A stretch of DNA of 45,292 nucleotides from Polynucleobacter aenigmaticus. Lineage in GTDB: Bacteria > Pseudomonadota > Gammaproteobacteria > Burkholderiales > Burkholderiaceae. Positions 16,066 through 24,441 of the stretch are shown here, piece after piece. A program made the translations under genes and the position numbers. The notes beneath the pieces are model-generated. The model was given only the letters and a program-made list of their open reading frames with translations. It did no database searches and was not told the origin of the DNA. Numbering within the stretch: position 1 is the first letter of the stretch; the number at the start of each line of letters is the position of its first letter. Location of the stretch: NCBI RefSeq assembly GCF_002206635.1, contig NZ_NGUO01000024.1:1-45292 (forward strand), written 5' to 3'.

Positions 16066-17028
16066 ATGAGAAAAATTATTTTGGCATTGTCAGCTTTGGG
16101 AGCACTACTTCCATCTCTGGCAAATGCACAAAGCTACCCCAGCCAACCGATTAAGTTAATTATTCCATTTGCAGCAGGTGGACCATCTGACGTATTGGCG
16201 CGGGCATTTGTACCAAAGCTAGGTGAGAATCTCGGTCAGCCTATCATTATTGAAAACAAGCCAGGCGCGGGCGCCAATCTAGCTGCTGAGTATGTTGCCA
16301 ATTCAAAAGGGGATGGCTACACATTGTTTCTAATGATGGTGGGCACTCAAGCTATTAATGAGACTTTGTATAAAAAATTAAATTACAACGTAGTAAAGGA
16401 CTTCGCCCCAATCTCCTTGGTTGGATCTTCATCATTGATGTTGGTTGCTAACCCCTCCGTTCCAGTAAAAACTGTATCCGAGTTAATCGCCTTCGATAAG
16501 GCCAATCCAGGCAAAGTTAGTTTTGGCTCATCAGGTGCGGGAACTCCACTTCATTTAGCTGGAGAGTTATTTAACACCCAAGCTGGAACCAACATTTTGC
16601 ATGTCCCATACAAGGGCGCAGCCCCAGCATTAACAGACGTTTTGGGCGGGCAGATTCAAACTGCAATCGTAGGTACACCTGCCGCACTGCCCTATGTAAA
16701 GTCTGGGAAGCTGACTGGCCTTGGCGTAACCAGCTTAAAGCGCAACTCGAATGCGCCAGAGATTCCAGCGATTGCAGAGACTCTTCCAAAGTTTGAGGTT
16801 GAATTAGTTTATGCCATAGTTGCTCCAGCGAGCACCCCAAAAGCAATCGTAGATAAACTCAATTCTCAGTTAATTAACGTACTTAACAATCCTGAGATTA
16901 AGGCTCAGCTTAATTCAAGGGGATTTGATGTGCTTACTAGCACCCCAATCCAGACGGCAGATTACATCAAGTCTGAAGTTGTTAAATGGGGTCCGATCGT
17001 CAGAAAATCAGGCACCACCGCAGAGTAA
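16066..17028 (+). CDS. Bug-family (TctC) substrate-binding protein, second copy
   Basis: About 320 residues from the ATG at 16066, chosen because AAGGAG lies 7 nt upstream and it gives a clean signal peptide (KIILALSALGALLPSLANAQ). An in-frame ATG at 16027 would add 13 unlikely basic residues. Bug motifs: YPSQPIKLIIPFAAGGPSDVLAR, ENKPGAGANLAAEYVANSKGDGYT, SFGSSGAGTPLHLAGELF. It is followed after 27 nt by the UxaA-family gene, so it probably captures that pathway's substrate. The permease subunits are absent here too. Confidence 0.85.
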   Translation: MRKIILALSALGALLPSLANAQSYPSQPIKLIIPFAAGGPSDVLARAFVPKLGENLGQPIIIENKPGAGANLAAEYVANSKGDGYTLFLMMVGTQAINETLYKKLNYNVVKDFAPISLVGSSSLMLVANPSVPVKTVSELIAFDKANPGKVSFGSSGAGTPLHLAGELFNTQAGTNILHVPYKGAAPALTDVLGGQIQTAIVGTPAALPYVKSGKLTGLGVTSLKRNSNAPEIPAIAETLPKFEVELVYAIVAPASTPKAIVDKLNSQLINVLNNPEIKAQLNSRGFDVLTSTPIQTADYIKSEVVKWGPIVRKSGTTAE

Positions 17029-17055
17029 TACATCCAAAATAATTGAAAGAGATTT

Positions 17056-18603
17056 ATGATTCAAACTTCTGAAAAAAAATTATCTGGGCCGATTATTCGC
17101 CTTCACCCAAACGATAATATTGTCGTTGCTCGAGTAGATGTTGCGATTGGTGAGCAAGTTCCAAGTGAGAATTTCACGAGTCGCAGTCAAGTTCCTGCAG
17201 GCTACAAAATTGCTGCGAAGAAAATTCTGAAGGGCGAGCCAATCTTAAAATACAACGTTACAGTTGGTTTTGCCAATACTGATATTGAGCCGGGCACTAT
17301 GGTGCATAGTCATAACACCGAGTTTCGTGAATTTGATCGTGACTATGCCTATGCAAGCGAATACAAAGCCACCACCCTACTTCCAGAATCCGAGCGAGCT
17401 ACTTTCCAAGGCTATGTGAGGGCCAACGGAAAAGTGGGAACACGCAATTTCATTGGCATTTTATCTACCGTCAATTGCTCAGCAACAGTAGTGAATAAAA
17501 TTGCAGCGTGGTTTACGCCTGAAAGATTAAAAGATTTTCCAAACGTTGATGGTGTGGTCGCCTTTAGCCATGACATTGGTTGTGGCATGGAAATGAGTGG
17601 CGAGCCAATGCAACTGCTGCGCAGAACAATGGCAGGCTATGCTCAGCACCCTAACCTTGCTGCAGCACTCATCATTGGTCTGGGCTGCGAACGTAACCAA
17701 CTCAAAGGTCTCATGGAACAGGAGGCCTTGCAGGAAAACTCCACCTTGCATACTTTTATCATGCAAGAAACTGGTGGTACGCGCAAAACTATTGAAGCCG
17801 GTATTGAAGCTGTTAAAGCCTTGCTCCCAGAGGCCAACAAAGCAAAACGTCAAACTGTCTCCGCAAGCTACCTCAGTGTTGGTTTGCAATGTGGCGGCTC
17901 AGATGGCTTTTCCTCCATTACTGCAAACCCAGCTTTAGGTGCCGCTATTGATATTTTGTCGCGCCACGGGGGCACAGGCATACTTTCCGAGACTCCAGAA
18001 ATCTATGGAGTTGAGCACACCCTTACCCGCAGAGCTGCCACCAAAGAAATTGGAGAGAAACTCATTAAACGGATTCGCTGGTGGAAAGATGAATATTCTG
18101 TCGGCCGTGATGTACAAATCAATGGTCAAGTTAGCCCCGGCAATCAAATCGGTGGTCTTGCCAATATTTTTGAAAAGTCACTCGGCTCCTCTATGAAAGG
18201 TGGCACTGGGCCCCTGATGGAAGTGTATCGATATGCTGAACCGGTTACCGCCAAGGGTTTTGTGTTCATGGATACACCTGGCTTTGATCCTGTTTCAGCA
18301 ACAGGTCAGATTGCTGGTGGTGCAAACCTTATTGCATTCACCACAGGTCGCGGCTCTATGTTTGGATCCAAGCCAGCGCCCTGCATCAAGCTTGCTACCA
18401 ATACACCCATGTATGAACGCCTTACCGAGGATATGGATATCAATTGCGGAGAGATCTTGGATGGTACGGTTTCTGTTCAAGAAATGGGGCAACGTATATT
18501 TGAGCTATTCCTCAAGACTGCCTCTGGGGAACACTCAAAGAGTGAATTATTAGGCCTAGGGGATTATGAATTTGTACCTTGGCAAATTGGGGTCATGAGC
18601 TAA
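17056..18603 (+). CDS. UxaA/GarD-family sugar-acid dehydratase (altronate/galactarate dehydratase type)
   Basis: A 515-residue protein combining an N-terminal SAF domain (residues about 12-95) with a C-terminal D-galactarate dehydratase/altronate hydrolase domain. Family blocks include GYVRANGKVGTRNFIGILSTVNCSATV, FSHDIGCGMEM, IIGLGCERNQ, SVGLQCGGSDGFSSITANPALG and GRGSMFGSKPAPCIKLATNTP, carrying conserved cysteines and a histidine. Family enzymes dehydrate altronate, galactarate, talarate or related acids, using Fe or Mg. Full-length fusions match GarD/UxaA in size; the sulfolactate lyases SuyA and SuyB share the fold but are two proteins. The gene is followed by a good terminator. Confidence 0.85.
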   Translation: MIQTSEKKLSGPIIRLHPNDNIVVARVDVAIGEQVPSENFTSRSQVPAGYKIAAKKILKGEPILKYNVTVGFANTDIEPGTMVHSHNTEFREFDRDYAYASEYKATTLLPESERATFQGYVRANGKVGTRNFIGILSTVNCSATVVNKIAAWFTPERLKDFPNVDGVVAFSHDIGCGMEMSGEPMQLLRRTMAGYAQHPNLAAALIIGLGCERNQLKGLMEQEALQENSTLHTFIMQETGGTRKTIEAGIEAVKALLPEANKAKRQTVSASYLSVGLQCGGSDGFSSITANPALGAAIDILSRHGGTGILSETPEIYGVEHTLTRRAATKEIGEKLIKRIRWWKDEYSVGRDVQINGQVSPGNQIGGLANIFEKSLGSSMKGGTGPLMEVYRYAEPVTAKGFVFMDTPGFDPVSATGQIAGGANLIAFTTGRGSMFGSKPAPCIKLATNTPMYERLTEDMDINCGEILDGTVSVQEMGQRIFELFLKTASGEHSKSELLGLGDYEFVPWQIGVMS

Positions 18604-18631
18604 ATTCACCCCCAAATCCATAGTAATCACC

Positions 18632-18658
18632 AGCGGGCAACTAGCCCGCTTTTTCTTT
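18632..18658 (+). terminator. Rho-independent terminator after the dehydratase gene
   Basis: AGCGGGC (18632-18638) pairs with GCCCGCT (18644-18650), followed by TTTTCTTT. It closes the plus-strand Bug-dehydratase unit. Confidence 0.85.
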
Positions 18659-18734
18659 GCTAAAAAGTAGTTAGAAAGCACCACCAAGGATTGTAGAATT
18701 AAGCTTATTGATTTAATCAGGACTCCATCGGATT

Positions 18735-19715
18735 ATGAAATTCAGGGATTACTACGAAACACTTGGTGTAGCACGGGGTGCTACCGAAGCTGAAATTAAA
18801 GCGGCCTACCGTAAGCTAGCCCGTAAATATCATCCAGACGTCAACAAAGAAGCTGGTGTAGAAGACCAGTTCAAGGAACTTGGTGAAGCTTACTCCGTCT
18901 TAAAAGATACCGAGAAGCGTGCTGCATACGACCGCATGGGTGCTAATTGGAAAAATGGTCAAGACTTTACTCCACCGCCTAACTGGAATGAAGGATTTGA
19001 GTATTCAGATGGTAACTTTGGTGGTGGTCATGGTGGATTTGGTGGTGGCTACGAAGGCGATCAAAGTGAATTCTTTGAATCACTCTTTGGCCAAGGCAGG
19101 CATCGACAAGGTGGGCGTGGTGGCAATCCCCGTCAAGGGATGGACTTTAAAGGTCAAGATCACCATGCCAAAATCTTGATTGATCTCGCTGATGCTTACA
19201 ACGGTGCAAAACGGACTATTGCTCTTCATATGCCGACTCAAGATGCCAATGGTCACGTTAGCACTCAAGAGCGCAAACTTGATGTCAGCATTCCAAAGGG
19301 TATTAAGGCTGGTCAAAATTTACGTCTGGCTGGTCAAGGTGGTCCAGGGATGGGTGCAGGTGGTGCAGGCGACCTGTACCTCGAGATTGATTTTCACCCA
19401 AATCCTATTTATCGCGTAGATGGCAAAGATGTCTATCTGGATTTACCGCTCGCACCATGGGAAGCTGCACTGGGAACAACAGTCAACATCCCCACTCCCG
19501 CAGGCTCCACTCTCGAATTAAAGATTCCTGCTGGCACAGCAACAGGTCGCAAGATGAGACTCAAGGGAAAAGGTATCCCCAGCAAAGAGGCTGGTGACTT
19601 GTATGTGGTACCAAACATTGTTTTACCAAGCGCGGAAACCGATGCGCAAAAAGAAGCCTATCAAACCCTGGAAAAAGCTTTTGATTTCAAGCCCAGAACA
19701 CACCTGAAGGGATGA
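18735..19715 (+). CDS. cbpA: DnaJ-like co-chaperone CbpA
   Basis: A 326-residue Hsp40. J domain at residues 5-70 with the HPD tripeptide at 33-35 that stimulates DnaK ATPase. A Gly/Phe-rich linker at about 88-130 (NFGGGHGGFGGGYEG). Two C-terminal substrate-binding beta domains follow. There is no CxxCxGxG zinc centre, so it is the class II CbpA type and not DnaJ. The stop overlaps the start of cbpM, as expected for the CbpA-CbpM pair. Confidence 0.9.
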   Translation: MKFRDYYETLGVARGATEAEIKAAYRKLARKYHPDVNKEAGVEDQFKELGEAYSVLKDTEKRAAYDRMGANWKNGQDFTPPPNWNEGFEYSDGNFGGGHGGFGGGYEGDQSEFFESLFGQGRHRQGGRGGNPRQGMDFKGQDHHAKILIDLADAYNGAKRTIALHMPTQDANGHVSTQERKLDVSIPKGIKAGQNLRLAGQGGPGMGAGGAGDLYLEIDFHPNPIYRVDGKDVYLDLPLAPWEAALGTTVNIPTPAGSTLELKIPAGTATGRKMRLKGKGIPSKEAGDLYVVPNIVLPSAETDAQKEAYQTLEKAFDFKPRTHLKG

Positions 19716-20032
19716 TGAACATGACACAAACACAAATCACCTGGATTGAAGGCACCATCGTAGAAGATGAAGTGCATATGAGTATTGTGGAAATCTCACA
19801 AGCTACGCGCGCACCAGAAGAACTCATTATGTCCTGGGTATCGGAAGGCGTTCTGAGTCCTGCCGGATCATCCCCTGAGGACTGGCGCTTTAGCGGCGAT
19901 TCGCTCAAGCGTGCAAAAACTGCCGCTCACCTTACTCACGACCTAGAACTCAATACTCCGGGAGTGGCATTGGCACTTGATCTTCTGGATGAGATTACGC
20001 GCCTACGCAATCAATTGCTTTGCCAAAATTAA
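19712..20032 (+). CDS. cbpM: Chaperone modulator CbpM
   Basis: A 106-residue small protein with a MerR-like HTH-type N-terminal fold (VEISQATRAPEELIMSWVSEGVLSPAG) and a C-terminal helix (DLLDEITRLRNQLL). CbpM binds the J domain of CbpA and blocks its interaction with DnaK. The ATG at 19712 overlaps the cbpA stop; a second in-frame Met follows immediately and a third two codons later. Confidence 0.8.
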   Translation: MMNMTQTQITWIEGTIVEDEVHMSIVEISQATRAPEELIMSWVSEGVLSPAGSSPEDWRFSGDSLKRAKTAAHLTHDLELNTPGVALALDLLDEITRLRNQLLCQN

Positions 20033-20090
20033 GATTAAGACGACGAGCAAAGACAATGCAGTTTTATTGAATTCATGTTTTTGGGTTTTT

Positions 20091-20241
20091 GTAGCGCGTT
20101 TAATCTGTTTATCAGATGACCGTTTGATTCGGTAAGACCGCTACTTTTGAAGATATCTCTAAGGGGCGTATTGACAGTCTCCACATCTGCGGTAAAACTC
20201 TAGTCGATACACCCCTTATGCTGAGAGCTAGCTCTCAACGA
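20091..20241 (-). ncRNA. Candidate structured small RNA between cbpM and the esterase gene
   Basis: No gene occupies 20033-20362. A sigma70-like promoter on the minus strand (20248-20276) would start RNA near 20241. The RNA contains three elements: a 16-nt perfect palindrome (20222-20237); a 12-bp stem (20207-20218 with 20160-20171); and a three-way junction closed by GTAGCG/CGCTAC (20139-20144 with 20091-20096) holding two hairpins (20119-20133 and 20103-20117). The single mismatch in the 12-bp stem is a G-U pair only in minus-strand RNA. Inside that stem the segment CCGC-AGAT-GTGG also needs a G-U pair that exists only on that strand. No clear T-run terminator is visible, so the 3' end is uncertain. 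No known family recognised. Confidence 0.4.
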
Positions 20242-20247
20242 AGTATC

Positions 20248-20276
20248 AATATAAATGAATAACTCGCAAAAGTCAA
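20248..20276 (-). promoter_or_regulatory. Strong sigma70-type promoter for the candidate RNA
   Basis: On the minus strand TTGACT (20271-20276) is followed by a 17-nt spacer and TATATT (20248-20253), 10 of 12 positions matching consensus. It faces away from the esterase gene, where no minus-strand protein gene follows. Confidence 0.55.
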
Positions 20277-20362
20277 GGGTTTACCCCAATATATTTCATC
20301 ATTGCAGATCTGTGTAGGCAGGGCCTTAGTATTGTGTTTTAGCAATCTAGGATTAAACGCAA

Positions 20363-21034
20363 ATGACCGCACTGCCCTGCATTGAAATTGAAACTACCCT
20401 AAATCCAAGCGCTTCTGTCATTTGGCTTCACGGACTGGGGGCTGATGGCAATGACTTTGTACCCATCATTCCACAACTACAACTTTCCGAGTGCCCTGCT
20501 ATTCGATTTATTTTTCCAAGTGCACCGAGCATAGCCGTGACCGTGAATGGAGGCTATGTCATGCCCGCCTGGTATGACATCACTGGAAGAGATGTTAATG
20601 ATCGCGAAGATCTTGGTGGCATTCACAAATCAGCAGCAGCGATCTCGGAGTTGATTGAGCGAGAAGCAAATCGAGGGATTGCCTACGACAACATTGTCTT
20701 GGCTGGATTCTCGCAGGGCTGCGCCATGTCGCTACAGGTGGGTCTGCGATTTCCGCATAGACTCGCAGGCATCATGGCTTTGTCAGGCTACCTGCCACTG
20801 GCTAAATCATTACCCCTTGAAAGAAGTGAAGCCAATTGTAAGACCCCTATTTTTATGGCACATGGAGTGTGGGATGCCGTGGTGATTCCAGAACGCGCGG
20901 AAGCTTCAGCTGATACTCTGGAAAAATTAGGCTATCAGGTGGACTGGAATACCTACCCAATGGAGCACTCTCTGCATCCAGACGAGCTAGCAGATATTTC
21001 AAGGTTTTTGACTATGGTGCTCAGCAAGTCATGA
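20363..21034 (+). CDS. Alpha/beta hydrolase, carboxylesterase/phospholipase family
   Basis: A 223-residue esterase of the YpfH/EstB type. Nucleophile elbow GFSQG with Ser117, acid Asp171 in HGVWDAVV, and histidine near residue 202 (PMEHSLHPDEL), plus the oxyanion-loop motif WLHGLGADGNDF. It has no signal peptide, so it is cytosolic. The family hydrolyses short-chain esters and lysophospholipids. It starts about 120 nt downstream of the minus-strand candidate promoter and stands alone. Confidence 0.85.
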   Translation: MTALPCIEIETTLNPSASVIWLHGLGADGNDFVPIIPQLQLSECPAIRFIFPSAPSIAVTVNGGYVMPAWYDITGRDVNDREDLGGIHKSAAAISELIEREANRGIAYDNIVLAGFSQGCAMSLQVGLRFPHRLAGIMALSGYLPLAKSLPLERSEANCKTPIFMAHGVWDAVVIPERAEASADTLEKLGYQVDWNTYPMEHSLHPDELADISRFLTMVLSKS

Positions 21035-21115
21035 GCCATACTTCATTGGACTCATTCATAGATTCAGCGATGAGTGTAATTACCCCGCAAGGCTCAACAC
21101 CCCTACAATAAGCAA

Positions 21116-21661
21116 ATGTTCATACAAATTACAAACCTGATTCTTCAAGTCCTTGTTAGCATCATTGCGGGGGCCTGCCTTTTACGCTGCTACTTACAGT
21201 GGCTTGCATTTAATCTCGGGTCCGGTCAAAGCAAATCGATTGGCTCATATTTACTCCCCTTGACCAACTGGATCATTCTCCCGTTACGCCGCGTGATCCC
21301 CAGCATTGGTCGATTTGATACAGCCAGCCTTCTTGCTGCCTACTTTCTTGTTTTAGGAAAAATCATTGCGCAATCTTTGATGCTTGGGATTGACTCATCT
21401 ATAGCACCTTGGCTGATCAATGCTTTTATTGACCTTCTGGATCTAGGTTTATCCGGATTGGTTGGGCTGGTTTTTGTGAGCGTAATTCTGTCTTGGATTG
21501 GCTCGGGTTCTCAAATTCAGTATTTGGTATCCCTTTTAGTGGAACCCATTCTCATCCCGATTCGGCGGGTAATGCCTAAGATGGGCGCACTTGATTTATC
21601 GCCACTAGCCCTATTGCTAGGCTTGCAAATACTTCAGATCATCTTAAATAATCTGAAGTAG
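21116..21661 (+). CDS. YggT family membrane protein
   Basis: A 181-residue inner-membrane protein made of two YGGT repeats. Each has a hydrophobic helix followed by the amphipathic signature: LLPLTNWIILPLRRVIPSIG near 43-62 and LVEPILIPIRRVMPKMG near 141-157. Four membrane segments are likely. YggT proteins are linked to osmotic stress and, in other phyla, to division or plastid organisation; the molecular role is unsettled. No good ribosome site is visible before the ATG. Confidence 0.85.
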   Translation: MFIQITNLILQVLVSIIAGACLLRCYLQWLAFNLGSGQSKSIGSYLLPLTNWIILPLRRVIPSIGRFDTASLLAAYFLVLGKIIAQSLMLGIDSSIAPWLINAFIDLLDLGLSGLVGLVFVSVILSWIGSGSQIQYLVSLLVEPILIPIRRVMPKMGALDLSPLALLLGLQILQIILNNLK

Positions 21662-21751
21662 ATTGGCCATCAATTTTTAGAATTTAGCAAAGAGTGTTGT
21701 GTCATTGCAATCAAGGCTTCGCCTTCAAGCGCTATTGCATTGTTTATCACA

Positions 21752-23683
21752 TTAAGACTCTGAGCGACTCAGCAAGAACTCCCAGCGTTGCAGCTTAATA
21801 TCTAGATCAGCGGTAAGTTCTGATAAACGGGCTTGCATGCTTGCAGCTAGCTCAGGTTCATTTTTATAAAGATCTGGATTGCTCATTGCAATACCAATCT
21901 CAGCCTGTTCTGTCTCTAGCGCTTCAATTTGCAAAGGTAATGCCTCAAGCTCTTGACGCTCTTTACCATTGAGCTTTTGTGCGCCATTCTTTGCAACTAC
22001 AGGCTTAGATTCAGTCTTGGACTCAGCCTTTACTTCTGGCTTAGATTCGGGCTTCTCAATAGCCTTGGCACTAGCATTGGCAGCGCGAATTTTGTCCGAA
22101 CGTGCCTTTTGAATCTTCCAATCCTCGTAACCGCCCTCATACTCGCGCCAGAACCCATCACCCTCATTGGCAATGATGCTAGTAACTACGTTATCCAAGA
22201 AGTAACGATCATGACTGACTAAGAAAACAGTGCCCTTATAGTCTTGGAGCAATTGCTCTAGCAAATCGAGAGTATCAATGTCTAAGTCATTGGTCGGCTC
22301 ATCTAGCACCAAGACGTTTGCAGGTCGGGCAAATAAACGCGCCAATAACAAGCGGTTTCGCTCACCACCGGACAAGGTGCTTACAGGTGAATTCGTACGC
22401 TCTGGTGAAAATAAGAAATCACTTAAGTAACTCTTCACGTGCTTCTTATTACCATTGATTTCGATCCACTCACTACCTGGGCTGATGTAATCTTCAAGCG
22501 AAGCATTGAGATCAAGGCCTTCGCGCATCTGATCAAAGTAGGCAACTTCAATGCGGGTTCCCATAGTTACCGTGCCAGAATCAGGTGCAATCGTTCCAAG
22601 TATTAATTTCAATAGAGTTGTCTTGCCGGCACCGTTGGGGCCTAACAAGCCCACCTTATCGCCACGTAAAATTGTTGCCGTGAAATCTTGCACAATCGGA
22701 CGACCGTAAGATTTTGAGACATTCTGAAGATCAGCCACGATCTTGCCGCTTCTATCGCCAGCGGATACTGCCAGCTTGACCTGCCCAACTGCATCACGTC
22801 TTTGTGAACGGCTGGTTCGGAGATTTTCTAGGCGGGCAATACGCGCAACGCTACGAGTGCGCCTTGCCTCAACCCCTTTACGAATCCAGACCTCTTCTTG
22901 AGCAAGCAATTTATCTGCCCGAGCGTTTGCTAAAGACTCAGAATTCATTTCCTGATCTTTCAATACTTCATAGGCCGAAAAATTACCTGGGTAAGTACGC
23001 AAAATCCCGCGATCCAGCTCCACAATCTGTGTGCAGACGTTATCTAAGAAAGCGCGATCGTGGGTAACCAGAATCACAGACCCTTTGTATTCCTTTAATA
23101 AATCTTCCAACCAAGAGATCGAATCCAAATCCAAATGGTTGGTGGGCTCATCGAGCAACAATACGTCTGGCATCTCCACCAAAGCACGTGCCAGCGCAAC
23201 GCGTTTCTTGGTACCACCAGAAAGGGTGCTAATTTTGAGATCAGCCTCCAAATGCAAGCGATCTAGGGTTTCGTAAACGCGCTGCTCCCAATTCCAGCCG
23301 CTCAGAGCCTCTAGTTGGGACTGCACTTGATCAAGGCGATGGTGAGAGGCATCATCCCACTCCCCCACACTCAGAGCCTCATACTCTTCACGTAAGGCTT
23401 TAGCCTGAGCAACACCTTTGGACACTGCATCAAAGACAGTTTCCTCAGCCTCGAATATCGGCTCTTGGGGAACATAGGCAATACGGAGGCCTTGCTGATA
23501 TTGCAGCAAGCCATCATCCATTTTTTCTATGCCAGCCAAGATCTTCAATAAAGAAGATTTTCCAGTGCCATTACGGCCAATTAAGCCAACCCGCTCCCCA
23601 GATTCCAATGAGAAAGCCGCGTTTGCGAGGAGGTCAACGTGGCCAAAAGCCAGTTTTGCATCAGTGAGTACGATTAAAGCCAT
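21752..23683 (-). CDS. uup: ABC-F family ATPase (Uup type)
   Basis: About 643 residues with two ABC cassettes in one chain and no membrane part. Walker A motifs are GRNGTGKSS near 36 and GPNGAGKTT near 350. Signatures are LSGGTKKRVALARAL and LSGGERNRLLLARLF; Walker B regions are LLLDEPTNHLD and LVLDEPTNDLD. The inter-domain linker is charged, and the C-terminal region from about 545 is a Lys/Glu/Ala-rich segment plus a coiled coil, as in Uup. ABC-F proteins act at the ribosome; Uup also affects precise excision of transposons. I prefer the ATG at 23681-23683; a GTG lies two codons upstream. Confidence 0.88.
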   Translation of the reverse strand: MALIVLTDAKLAFGHVDLLANAAFSLESGERVGLIGRNGTGKSSLLKILAGIEKMDDGLLQYQQGLRIAYVPQEPIFEAEETVFDAVSKGVAQAKALREEYEALSVGEWDDASHHRLDQVQSQLEALSGWNWEQRVYETLDRLHLEADLKISTLSGGTKKRVALARALVEMPDVLLLDEPTNHLDLDSISWLEDLLKEYKGSVILVTHDRAFLDNVCTQIVELDRGILRTYPGNFSAYEVLKDQEMNSESLANARADKLLAQEEVWIRKGVEARRTRSVARIARLENLRTSRSQRRDAVGQVKLAVSAGDRSGKIVADLQNVSKSYGRPIVQDFTATILRGDKVGLLGPNGAGKTTLLKLILGTIAPDSGTVTMGTRIEVAYFDQMREGLDLNASLEDYISPGSEWIEINGNKKHVKSYLSDFLFSPERTNSPVSTLSGGERNRLLLARLFARPANVLVLDEPTNDLDIDTLDLLEQLLQDYKGTVFLVSHDRYFLDNVVTSIIANEGDGFWREYEGGYEDWKIQKARSDKIRAANASAKAIEKPESKPEVKAESKTESKPVVAKNGAQKLNGKERQELEALPLQIEALETEQAEIGIAMSNPDLYKNEPELAASMQARLSELTADLDIKLQRWEFLLSRSES

Positions 23684-23783
23684 GGCCACATTATCGTCAC
23701 TTCAGTCAAAGTGGTGATTTTTCCAATAAACATGGGATTGAGAAGTAGAATTTACTCAAGTAATATCCCAAATAAAGCGATAA

Positions 23784-24380
23784 ATGACCTGTAAGCTCAG
23801 CCCCGCTGCACCACGACTTATCCTCTTTGCAGGCCATGCAGGCACAGGTAAAACTACCTTAGCCAAAAAAGCCTTACCCCTCATTATCGAGAGGACTGGC
23901 GAGGACTTTTTCCTTTTAGACAAAGATACGGTGTATGGGGCCTATAGCGCTCATGTCATGGAGCTCACCACCCATAATCCCAACGATCGAGATAGCCCTT
24001 TTTATCTCGAGAACCTGAGAGACTGGGAGTACGCCGGACTCATCGCAATTGCGAAAGAAAACCTTCAGCTGGGAGTTAACATCATCCTTGTAGGTCCGTT
24101 CTCTAGGGAGATCCAAAGCGGCAGAATGTTCAATCCAGAAGAGCTAGGAGTCCCAAGCGTATCGAGCATCAAAATTGCCTGGATAGATCTAGACGAGAAT
24201 GAAGCCAAGCATCGCATGGAGAAACGCGCAGACCCCAGAGATGAATACAAACTCAAGCACTGGGATCAATATATCAAACGTAGAGTCGAGCCACCCAATC
24301 ACACTGCAATACAGCGGTTTGATAATCAGAACTTTGATAACACTAAATTTGAGATGCTCATCAAGCACCTAACCCAATAA
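23784..24380 (+). CDS. P-loop ATPase/kinase-like protein (AAA_33 type)
   Basis: A 198-residue protein with a Walker A motif GHAGTGKT (residues 17-24) after a hydrophobic strand, a central kinase-like core, and the segment KHRMEKRADPRDEYKLKHWDQYIKR resembling the lid of zeta-toxin or gluconate-kinase-like P-loop kinases. The substrate is unknown. It is a single gene between divergent uup and convergent ompW; no antitoxin-like neighbour is seen, so I do not call it a toxin. Confidence 0.7.
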   Translation: MTCKLSPAAPRLILFAGHAGTGKTTLAKKALPLIIERTGEDFFLLDKDTVYGAYSAHVMELTTHNPNDRDSPFYLENLRDWEYAGLIAIAKENLQLGVNIILVGPFSREIQSGRMFNPEELGVPSVSSIKIAWIDLDENEAKHRMEKRADPRDEYKLKHWDQYIKRRVEPPNHTAIQRFDNQNFDNTKFEMLIKHLTQ

Positions 24381-24389
24381 ATTACAGGC

Positions 24390-24417
24390 AAAAAAATAGA
24401 GCCCCTTAGGGGCCCTA
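24390..24417 (-). terminator. Rho-independent terminator of ompW
   Basis: TAGAGCCCC (24397-24405) pairs with GGGGCCCTA (24409-24417) with one mismatch and a TTA loop. On the minus strand seven T residues follow. It lies 25 nt after the ompW stop and also faces the end of the P-loop gene. Confidence 0.8.
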
Positions 24418-24441
24418 TCTCAAAGACTAAGAACTATATTC

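Noticed and set aside
12026..18603. Reading the island as a sulfolactate pathway (ComC, SuyAB, SuyR, Slc-type transporter)
   Set aside because: Ldh-family, UxaA-fold and GntR members are shared features, but the dehydratase is a single fused GarD/UxaA-size protein and lactonase and enolase-family genes do not fit that route.
19990..20130. Minus-strand frame reading a basic then hydrophobic peptide (TALSLLVVLILILAKQ)
   Set aside because: It has no ATG or GTG after its upstream stop, no ribosome site, and partly overlaps cbpM. The RNA-structure reading of this gap fits better.
21704..21740. Possible convergent terminator (AAGGC-TTC-GCCTT within TGCAAT/ATTGCA) between yggT and uup
   Set aside because: Short inner stem and no T-run on either strand; too weak to list as a feature.
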